Below, in pieces: positions 35,227 through 45,200 of a stretch of DNA of 64,000 nucleotides. This stretch comes from Hysterangium stoloniferum. Taxonomy: Eukaryota > Basidiomycota > Agaricomycetes > Hysterangiales > Hysterangiaceae. The notes beneath the pieces were generated by a model. It did no database searches. It was not told the DNA's origin and worked only from the letters and a program-made list of their open reading frames with translations. Position 1 is the first letter of the stretch, and each line of letters opens with the position of its first letter. The translations under genes and the position numbers were made by a program. The DNA is taken from positions 62,001 through 126,000 of the forward strand of contig WHVD01000079.1 of assembly GCA_015178975.1 (NCBI GenBank), written 5' to 3'.

Positions 35227-36016
35227 TGTTATGACCAAAATTCCCGCTGGACTCTGGGCACTAACTTATATGCACCCATTGTCAGTTTACAGGAATTCCT
35301 GCCGGACTCCATACATCAGACTTGTCTACATTCAACTTTGTTACGTTGTGTATCAGTCACTGGAATACCCACCAGACTCCGTCCCTGTCTATGTCCGACC
35401 TTGTCCCACGCATCAGTCACAGACCCCACTCGTAAAACCTGTCATCCCTCTAACAGAGCCCCATTCCTGTTTTAGTCAAATGACCTGTCACAATTCGGAC
35501 TCCACTCCCGCTCCATTTCCCGTTATGGTTTATGATTTGTCATGATTCAGACTCTGCTCCATTCCATCCCATTCCTAACACCAAATTTGGTGTTTACTAT
35601 TCCCATTTCATGTTTTGCTAGTTTCATTTCATTATTATTGGATTTGGTATGTCATTCATTCCACGGTCTATTTAGTCTGGCAGATGTTGTACATACAATC
35701 CAGTCAGAAATTGGCTTAGATTCCCCCCAGTAATCTAATATGTTTTCTGCTCTAAACTCCTACTTGAATTACACCACTCATGCTAGTCAGAGCCCACGGG
35801 CTCCAGCACATCTATCTCTCTTACCTATCTCGACTCACGACCTCTTGACCCACAACCTCTGACCTACAAACCCTGCCCAGACTCCCCGGGATTCCTGTCC
35901 ACCTGTCTGAAATTGGACAACACGATCTCACAAGGGTGCAGCCTATAAGCTGAAGCCAAGTCCTACCAGATAATCCATGGGTTTCTCCGGAAACCCGCCA
36001 TGTACGTACCCTAACA
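35227..36016 (+). repeat. Gypsy solo LTR, family B, target duplication CTTTG
   Basis: 790 bp from TGTTATGACC to CCCTAACA, flanked by CTTTG (35222-35226 and 36017-36021). Closely related to the E2 LTRs. The shared leader core is at about 35934-35966. Confidence 0.93.
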
Positions 36017-36021
36017 CTTTG

Positions 36022-36240
36022 TCCATTTGACATCTGGTTTATTTATGCCTGTTATGTTTTTTTGTCTCTCTGGATATGTAGTACAATAATCTACTAGTCT
36101 ATATAGTCTTGCTACTATCTGTACTTACAATTTGATCAGAAAATTGACTAAGTATCTCTCTAGTAACTTGCTCCTGCATATTCTCAGAACCCACAGGTTT
36201 GCCATCCACTCCTGTCTGAAGTTGGACAATGTCATGACTG
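36022..36240 (+). repeat. Old Gypsy-type LTR fragment
   Basis: Resembles the promoter-proximal part of LTR family B or D (GTAGTACAATAAT, CTATATAGTCTTG, TACTTACAATTTGATCAGAA). The solo LTR to its left and perhaps the Tc1 element at 33558 sit in the same old LTR. Confidence 0.45.
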
Positions 36241-38290
36241 TCACAGTCACAACATTGTCACAAAATATTCAAGGTAACCTTCAACAATTCTTTGACTTCT
36301 ATTGAACTTTGACTTGACCAAAACTTCAACTCAACTGCTATTTGACAACTTCAACTAACCTTTGACAAGTCTCAATTCAATGTCATAAATGATTTCATTA
36401 TTAAATCATAATTTAGTCATAAGTAAACAATGAAATGGATAAAAGGACAATATTAGGAGTGAAGAGAGTCAGTCAGAAAATCTTAACCACTGTCTGTATA
36501 TTATTTTCTGTATTAGTAATCCAAGTTTCATATTGTTGTAACTCTTCAGCATTACATCAGTGAGCCTTTGCATCTAGTATCAGCCTCTTACTTTATCAAC
36601 AGGATGAAGTAATACTTCATTGAACAAGGCTTTCAATCTTGAGAAATAGAATAACATTTGATTGGTATTTGATTCTATCAAGAATTTCCATTTGTGTCAG
36701 ATAATGCAATCTTGCAAGGAGGCTGTGCATAATCTGTAAGAGTCAAGTCGTCCTGTCCATTTAAGGAAATTTGAATAATTAACTAAATATTAAAAAGAAC
36801 TAAAATAATTACAGTAATAAAAAAATTAAAATGGCTATTGGTTAGAACCAAGATTGGCAGGGCATGACATCAAATATATCAAGTTTGAATAGATCTTTCT
36901 TCTCAACCTCAATTCACCATGGAAATCATACTTGGCTTCCTACTTATGAGGGCTCACATACCCAGACCATGTTCCTTTACCCAGCAGCCAAAGGGCCTTG
37001 GGCAAATATAGTGATACACAATATCCCAAGGAGATGTGCACCTTCTGCCCTGGTTGTATTTTGCATCCTTGATGATGATGGGGCCTTGTATGTTGGAAAA
37101 ATTAGTATATTCATCTCATGTTGATGGCATGTGCCTACCACCAAGTGACACCATCGGCTGATTCATGCCACTTCCACACCACATTGGAATGGTCTAGTTT
37201 CAGACCTGCCCACACAGCTTCAAAAGATATCCATAAGAAGGAAGGATGTCTGTAATCTAGGTTTCCATTAACAATGCTCCCTCCAGCTCTGTACATCATA
37301 GGGAGTTAGCATGGAGTATATTGAACAGATAACATCAATACACTGACATATCTGAATGGGTTCCAGGGAACCACACTTCCTTGATGTGTGGAATTTTCTG
37401 TGTGGCTGTCTCTTTTTTGGCAAGCTAGGGTTTTCACTTGGGGTGTGAGGGATTGGAGTGGTTAGGTTACTATGCAGAGGATGTTGCAGCAGATTCTCCA
37501 ATGATTATGTGAAAAGCAGGTATAATAAATCCATGCTGTTATACAATGAGTTACTTTCATCAAGCATGACTCTACCACAATTGGAGGTACCATCAATGCA
37601 GATGATCAAATTTCTGCCACTCTTCCCCCTAGCTATTGTTGCAGGCATGCTTATGCCTGGATTGCTGGGCCAAGGCCTTGGCAGTGGAATGGGGTGGAAT
37701 AGAAGGCATGATTTCAGTGAAAAGCCTAAACTCTGGGAGGTGTGGGTGAATGAAAATGGCCAGATCCAGTGTGCTCAAAGAGCAGAACCCATCTGCCACA
37801 GAGCTCACTGCTTACCTATCATCTGTCATGTCAAAAGAGCAAGTCGAGGAGGAGCATCTTCAGGTGTTTCCACATTCACCCAATTTATAGCATTCTTGAT
37901 GGAAAGAAAGTTGCCAGATGCATCAATAATACCAGTAGAGAAATACTGAAAGAATTAATAGTCAATTTAACTGTTGTCCACACTCCAAGGCATAAATATT
38001 TATACACTCACTGTTGTCCAATAGGCTCTGATAATGTCATCTCCCACCACTTTGAGAAGGCTTGGCAGGTTGATTGAGCTGGAGGACATTGGTTGAGAAT
38101 GGAAGCAGGAAGCAGGAAGAAGAGGGTGTGTGATGCCTTTTGACTGTGATCAGTTACATGTTGTGTCACATGGGTCACACAATTTATTGTGAGTGCTCAC
38201 TCATGGGGGTTAACAGATCAGGGGGTTATCCATTATCCATGTGGGTGAATGTGGGTGATCACATGTATGTACATGATTTGACTCTTACAG
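36241..38290. other. Unassigned region with one weak reading frame
   Basis: Mostly AT-rich and CpG-poor. A frame ending at 37949 has a hydrophobic stretch (F-L-P-L-F-P-L-A-I-V-A-G-M-L) followed by K-P-K-L-W-E-V-W-V-N-E. This recalls small single-span membrane proteins I associate with Agaricomycetes, but there is no second feature to support it. I do not assign a function. Confidence 0.3.
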
Positions 38291-38299
38291 ACTATGTAT

Positions 38300-38402
38300 A
38301 TACTCTCTTGCAAAGGCACAGCATATAAGCTGAAGCCAAGTCCTTCCTTGGAACTTCCATGGGTTTCCCCCAGAGACCCACCTGTAAGTCCCATGCTTAA
38401 CA
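38300..38402 (+). repeat. Gypsy-type LTR end fragment
   Basis: Carries the shared leader core (about 38313-38344) and a U5-like end CCCATGCTTAACA. The rest of the LTR is not recognisable. Confidence 0.5.
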
Positions 38403-38501
38403 CCCAACAAAATCCTATGAAAACTGTAATAATGTGCCTAGAGAAACCAATTGAAAACCATATATTTCTACTCAATTTTGCCCCTGATAAAATGAGGTGA
38501 T

Positions 38502-38948
38502 TGTTAAGTGCCATGTCAGGAACTTAATCTGGAACTAGTAAAATAACCAGGAACTTGGGAACTTCCAATAGGGTCAGGACATTGGCTTCAGCTCATGTGC
38601 TGTGCCCCTACACAAATGCTCAGAATGTCCTTCATTTCAGAGATGGGAATTACACAGAAGATTACAGATATTCAGTGTTCCAAAGAGTTCTGAATATCGA
38701 GCATACAGACAGAAGGAAGGAATAAGGTACTAAGTCAATATCAGATTTAAGGTAAAGTACACTTTCATGGAAACTAATATAAGTTCTTTTGTTATTGTAC
38801 TACAAACTAGGACATAATAAGATGTATTAGAGTGAGGTTCAGAAGTATAGGAACTATGAATGTTCTGTAGTCAGAAGTCAGGTCAGAAAGTTAAGGAATG
38901 TTACAGATAATTACAGAAGATTGAAGTATCTGGGAATGGGTCATAACA
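38502..38948 (-). repeat. Gypsy solo LTR, family D, target duplication GTGAT
   Basis: 447 bp; on minus it runs TGTTATGACC to CACTTAACA, flanked by GTGAT (38497-38501 and 38949-38953). Same family as the 5' LTR of E5. Inserted at the left edge of the 21-bp minisatellite. Confidence 0.9.
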
Positions 38949-39005
38949 GTGATGAAGTAATGAAATGGGAAGATGAAGGAAGGGTTGAAATGAGAAGATG
39001 AAGGG
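38949..39005. repeat. 21-bp minisatellite, left part
   Basis: Contains GGGTTGAAATGAGAAGATGAA-type units that continue at 54705. E3 split the array. Confidence 0.85.
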
Positions 39006-39814
39006 TGTTAAGAACTGAAAACTGACTAATGTCGGTGGCCGACAGGGACCGATCGGAAGGACTTGGCTTCAGCTTATGTGCTGCACCCTCGCAAATATCC
39101 ATAGGATGTCCTTAAATTTCGGGCAGGCGAAGACTAATCCTAGTGAGTACCTTTCGGCGTGATACCGATCGGAATCGAAGGACAAGTCGAGCGTCGGGCC
39201 AAGGGGTCGGGGCCGGGAGTGGGCGAGTGCACGCGAAGGCGGATGGGGGATTCTTAGTATGAAGACTGATACAGGCGTATGAGGGTATTCTGAGTCGATA
39301 TTCTGATTGCCTAGTGACTACAACTACAGCGGGTTCATATACAAGTAACAGGCGTCTGGAAAATACTAATGGGGAGAAGGGCGGAACACGGTATTAACAA
39401 TAAGCTTGACTAGGAACGGGAAGTTTATGATTAGTTCGGAGGCCGATGATAACCGAGAGCGGGATTATGATAAACACGGTATTAACAATAAGCTTGACTA
39501 GGAACGGGAAGTTTATGATTAGTTCGGAGGCCGATGATAACCGAGAGCGGGATTACGATAAAAGGAAATAGTTCAAGGACTACAAATATAGCTAGACATA
39601 TGCGAAACATAAGATTGGACGGATCAACATAATAAAGGGGACGTATCAAAGTTTGACCAGACAATACGAGTTATTTTGACGTGGGCGTAAATGGAGTTTG
39701 ATCTTCGCGAAACATTCGTCAGCTTCGGGGCCGATGGTTTCCGAGAGGATGACTTGAAACGTTGACAAGTGGCGATAACCTCGGGACCGATAGGGTTGCG
39801 ACACGGTCATAACA
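39006..39814 (-). repeat. 3' LTR of E3 (family A) with 88-bp tandem duplication
   Basis: 809 bp against 721 bp for its partner. The whole difference is one tandem copy of 88 bp (39385-39472 and 39473-39560). The duplicated block lies roughly 75-250 nt upstream of the putative start 11-mer (39298-39308 on minus), in U3. A TATATGAA box is at about 39336-39343. Confidence 0.93.
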
Positions 39815-39833
39815 GTATCTCCCCTTTTGGCCA
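39815..39833 (-). other. Polypurine tract of E3
   Basis: On minus GCCAAAAGGGGAGATAC abuts the LTR, matching the E1 tract. Confidence 0.7.
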
Positions 39834-39900
39834 AAAACCCAAGGAGGCCGAAAATCTAGATCCCATACGTAAAACTTGTCGGGTACGGCTGGGTGTGTCA

Positions 39901-39940
39901 AAACATCATGTGACTCGGCAAAATTTTGCATATAAAAGTT
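39901..39940 (+). promoter_or_regulatory. Promoter region of the E3 opposite-strand gene
   Basis: CATGTGACTC (about 39907-39916), then CATATAAAAG (about 39929-39938), about 50 nt before the ACCACC-ATG at 39988. The same two motifs in the same order occur in E1 and, with small changes, in E2. Confidence 0.65.
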
Positions 39941-40883
39941 TGAGGGTTCCTGGCACTTGAAATTTTACTTCCCTTCCTTTAACCACCATGACCATAGGCT
40001 CGGGGTCAAAGCCCTTCCCGGTTAGGTTAACAGTTGCGCCCATGTCGGTGCCGAGTGGTACGGCGAATGCGAAGGAGCGTCGGCGTATACTTGAGCAGAA
40101 GAAAAAGGCGCGTGAAGAGGAGGAGCAGAAGGAGAAGGAGGAGTTGGCGGCCATCGAGGCCGAGGAGAAGAAACAGGCGGCAGAAGAGACCGCGCGCAAG
40201 CACTGGGAAGCAGTGCTTGCAAAGAACAAGCAGCAGGAGGCCGATCGGGCACGGGAGGAGGCGGCGAAAAAGAAGCGGGAGGGAAAGGTAAGTCAGTTCT
40301 GGTGTCTTTTTTGCAAACCTTACTGACAATATTTGTTAGTGCAAGGCTGCAACGCCTTCGGAGTCTGATGACAAAGAGGGAGAGGAGGACGAGGAGGATG
40401 CACCGGGGCCGTCGAGCCCCAAGGTGGGTTCGGTTTCCTTAAATAAGACTTCACTAAATAATTTTTCTATAGAAACAAAAGCAGGCCCCCAAGGCGGGGC
40501 CCAAAAATGACCCCAAGTGCAATCGGTGCACGAAACGGGGTCGAACCTGTCATCCCTGGACCAATGGTTGGGGCCGCACTTGTCAAGAGTGCGCTGATCA
40601 GAAGCTTGGGTGTGTTTTCCCGGGGGCCGATGGCTCATTCCAGGAGCGACAGGCCGATGCTCTAGAAGAGCAAAACCGCCTCATGCGGACCTACTTCTCG
40701 GAGACGAGTCGGTACCGATATGAGATGTTGCGACAACAAGGGCTCATAACTGAGCAATTGCGACTCTTGGGCCTCGGGCTGGAGAAACAGACCAGTGTTA
40801 TCGAGTCTCTCGGTGGTCAACTTGAGCAGTATTTGGAAGTCTCGAGTTGCGGTGGGCATGAGATTGGGGTTTCGGAGAAGGTC

Positions 40884-42153
40884 TGTAAGGTATCCGGCTA
40901 TTTACTCTCTCAAATAATTAACAAACGTTGACACGGCAAGGGATTCAAGAAATAAACAAATAAAGGTCCAGTAATTTAAATACTGATAGATTAATTAGCT
41001 GCGCTATTAAGCTTAAACAACTAAAGTCAATATTTGTTTGGTCTCTTGACAAATTCAGATGAACTTGTAGTGACGTGCTCTACGAAAGTTAAGTTCTCTT
41101 TGAGAATAAAGGTTCGGGAGCTGAATGTATGCGCAATAAGTTGGCGGAAACTTGTCGTAAGCCTTCGCTTTCTTGTAGCCTTTTAGTTTACTATTTATAA
41201 AGATTTAACAAGCTGTTAAATAATTTATAAATAGAGAGATTGTCCGAGAGTCGAATATCCAAGCGTTTGTTTAAAGATCGATTAACTGTGCTGTTAAAAT
41301 GGGCTCTTGAATAACCTAAACGGGCAGGGATTTCAGTAATGAGAATTTAGATTTACTTAAGTGATTAGTAAGCCTAAAGGTTTTCCGGGAAGCTGAGGGA
41401 ACTTAGATGAATTAGCTAAGTTCAAGAGTTGCTGAGAAAGAGTTCAAAATGCTGCAAGTGTAGGTGCTTGCAGTTAGTAAATCAGACTAAGGCTATTTTT
41501 GTCCTTAGGATGATTAGATAAGCTTATGAGCTGGTGCTGTTGATAGTAGTAAAGTAGTTGTTCTTTATTCAGTGATTTAGGCCTCCTTTTATACATGTAG
41601 AGATTTTTGCTTAATAATAGCTAAATAACTAATTAGGAAATTATTGGAAGCTTCTAAAAGTTTCTATAATTCCGCTATGATGTCATAGCTATCACCCGAC
41701 TCGAAGATCCGAACCGAAGATCCGAACCGGTCGAGTCAGAGAATAAACCCGAGATGGCCGAGGGTGGAAGCAAAATAAGCCGTGGCGCCGAAACGGAAAT
41801 AAACGCGGCCGGCGGCTGCGAAAACTACTCGCGACGATTTGTAAACACGTCGTGACGTCGTCGTCACGTGATGTCACGTGATCGCGCGATAATAATGCGC
41901 ATATATGTACTAATATAATATAATAAAACCCGGTCTCTCGAAATCAGATAACCCGGCTTTATTATACTTATTTTTCGACCGCTCTAGGCTTCGATTACAT
42001 AATATGATGTCATTCGAAGCTTTGAGTATTCGAAGTTAAAAGGAAATAGCCTAATTCTTGAATTAATAAATAAAATAAAATAGAATAAAATAAATTGAAA
42101 TAAATTCGGGAAAATTAAGGGAAAATTCGTGAATATATACTAGATACATCACA
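40884..42153 (-). repeat. 3' LTR of E4
   Basis: 1270 bp; on minus TGTGATGTATC to CCTTACA. It includes a short CpG-rich stretch (about 41690-41880) that stands out from the AT-rich remainder. Confidence 0.95.
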
Positions 42154-42178
42154 AAATCCCCTCTTCCTTTTGACTGAG
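42154..42178 (-). other. Polypurine tract of E4
   Basis: On minus AAAAGGAAGAGGGGATTT directly precedes the LTR start. Confidence 0.75.
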
Positions 42179-42271
42179 TTATACTCAATCGCTTTCCGAG
42201 AATTTAATACTTATTCTAAAATACACGAATAATTCAGTAATCGTAGTCAGGCTTTTCTTCTTCCATGTCGA

Positions 42272-45200
42272 TCATTGAAGAAGAAGCCGTCGCAACATTA
42301 CTGGGCGGAGAAAAGTTGGAAGAAATGTTAGAGTCGGAGGATGTTGATTGGGAAGACGACGTGAGGTTATGATTGCTTGAAGCACCAATTCAACATGGTT
42401 TAAATGATCTTCAAAGGTCTTTGAAAAGATTACAATGTCATCAATATAAACCAAGGTGAATATCCATAAGAAGGGTGCCAAAACATTTTGCATGACTCTT
42501 TGAAACACAGCTGGTCCATTGCGAAATCCAAATGGCATCCTTAAGAATTGATAAAGACCTCGATGTGTCCTGAAGGCTGTCTTCTCCTTATCTCTAGATG
42601 CCATTTCTAACTGTGTAAAACCTGCTAGTGCATCCAGAGTTGATAGCCATTGTGATCCAGATAATGCTTGCAGAATATCATCTTGACGTGGTAACGGTAA
42701 TTCATCCGGGATGACTTGTGCATTGAGTTGACGATAGTCTATAACCATTCTAGGCTTGGACTGACGATATGTTATGAATGCTGGAGCACCCCATGGACTC
42801 TGAGAAGGTTCGATTACTTTCAGCTTAATCCACTTGTCCATCTGTTCATCTATAACTCCTCTGCTCTTGGGTGAAGCAAAGAATGGAGGCATTGATATTT
42901 CTCTAGCTCCTTCTCGTAAATTGATTTCCACCTTTGCAGGATAATGTCCAAGTCTTCCATCTAATCCAAATGCAAGACGATTCTTCCAGAGTGTTGACTT
43001 CAACTGCTTCTTTTGCTCCAGAGATAAGTCCTTGCTAATGTCTATCTCTTCAAAGAACTTATCGGAGCTAATGTCTTCAGGGGGTGGTTCTGCAGTTTTG
43101 GGCCCACCTTCTGATTCTCCTTCAACATTTGGTTCGTCAATTGAGTTGTATTTAGGATTCAAGAGTTGATTGGCAATACTCTTAACTAGATAGGCATGAG
43201 CACTTAAGTTGTTAAGTTGTTCTTCACTTAAATGCTCATGACTATCCAACCAAGATTCAGGATTATGTGAATAGCCTAGTATTTGACCTTCATGTATATG
43301 CACTGGAAAACTCGAAAAGTTCGAAACATATAAGTGTGGATTCTTCCGAGTGATGATAGAATCAGGTGCTGCATAAAAGTCTTGATCACCTCGATTGGAT
43401 AAGATAATCTTCTCAATATATGCTATGTCTGACTTCTCGGGAAAGGTCAGTGACACAGGAACTGCACTGATTGACTCTGGAGATATAGTAATACCAATGA
43501 CAGATCGCACAGAATTATCAGTTTTTCTGTTTTGAAGTGTCTTCTTGACTCGTTTGTTCTTTCGATGGGCCTTGAATTTTGCAGTCAGGTCTGAAAGCTT
43601 GGGAGTTACTTTAACTTGAAATGCTTGACCCTTTTCATCCTGCAACATTGGCCCAATAGAGTTTTCGACTTTGATAGATCTTCCACTTGAACCAAAATTC
43701 AAAGTTGAACCCTCTTCTCCTCGGATGACTGAGATTGCATACTGATCTGCAAAGTCATTTCCAATGATAAAAGGAGTAGTCATTCCTTTGACTACATAAG
43801 CCTCAATGACTAACTCCACTGGTCCCTCATCTGTGTCAAAGTAGACGGGCAATGAAACGAATCCTGATATAGTTGATGCTCCAGTTACTTGAATCAGATT
43901 GACTCGCTGTCCATTCTTAATCTTTGGAGGATTATCAAGTCGAGATAAGGTAGAGTGTGATATCAATGAAATGTCTGCACCCGAGTCTACAATGATCTTA
44001 GTTGGATTCTGGCCATAACATCCTAGCCATCCTTTGGCCGAAGTGGCTTGTGCTCCAAGGAACGCACATCCAGGAGGCCTGGCCATTAGTTTGGGTAAGG
44101 AAAAGATTTCTTTCTTTGTTGAATTAGCCAGTTTTATAATATAGTTTTTGACATTGAAGATTCCATTAAGCATTTTGCGTTGAAGCTTTTGCTCAGAAGC
44201 CTTTTGATGTATAGGAGTGTTGTTAGGAAATGAGTGTTCAATCTCTAATCCCCTCTGTATAGACTGAGGTTTTAAAGACTGGCTGTTCGGACTTGAATCC
44301 AGATTAACAGTTCTGCATACATTGAAAGCTTCACAAGTATTTGAATCGGAGGAGTCAGAATCAAGATTGATTAAATTCCCTGACTCTGAGGATTCCTGTA
44401 TTGACTGATGGGAGTCTTCATCCTCTGAGGAACAATTGTAGTACAGTTCATCGTATTCTGATTGAGCTTGAACATCTTCATCAGTTTGGCTAGCAAAATT
44501 GGCCCTAACATTTTTCGTTCCCTTCCGAGAGTACTTGCAGTCATAGTCCCAGTGCTTTGGACTGCCACAGTGTCGACAGGGCCTAGCCTTCTTGGATTCC
44601 GGAGTATTCCCCTTAGAGACAATAGAGTCATCCCTTGGGAACTGAGGTTTTCCGATATTGGGACTCCAACCTATTAAGTTCGACCTTGCAAACCGGAATT
44701 GATTACGATTTGAAGAAGGACCCTTTGATTGGCGAATTGACTGTTCAACTTGCTTCAGGCGCCTTTCAATTGAAGAGTCCTGTGATCCGAAAGGAGAGTG
44801 TTGAAGTGCTTGTTCATGATGTTTGATGGCAGTAGCAAACTCGCGCAAGGTTCTACATCGATGTGTATCCAAAATTGTAGACCAAAATTCAGGTGCACCA
44901 TTCATTACTTCCATCATCATTTCAGAGTCTGATAATCGATAGACCATACTCAAGAGCTCTGATTTGCGTATGAAGTAAGTCGTTGGTGATTCGCTTGAAT
45001 GACCTGATTCTTGGTAGCTTGCTTTGTTGGCTCGGCCCTTTTGACGATCAAGCCAGGACCGGTTCATGTAATACACACAAATGGCTCGTCTCAAAGTACT
45101 CCAAGAAGCTGTAATTTCACGACGATAATCGGTGGGCAATGACCAGAACCATAAGTCTGCATCCTTCTCAAGTCTTAAAGGTACTAGTTGTCCTAGTTGC

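Noticed and set aside
37458-37949. Candidate small membrane protein gene
   Set aside because: One hydrophobic stretch and one familiar-looking phrase are not enough; no homologue, promoter or intron pattern supports it, so no gene is called.
41692-41877. A 61-codon frame present identically at 47807-47992
   Set aside because: It is the same LTR sequence in both LTRs of E4; identity reflects LTR identity, not a conserved peptide.
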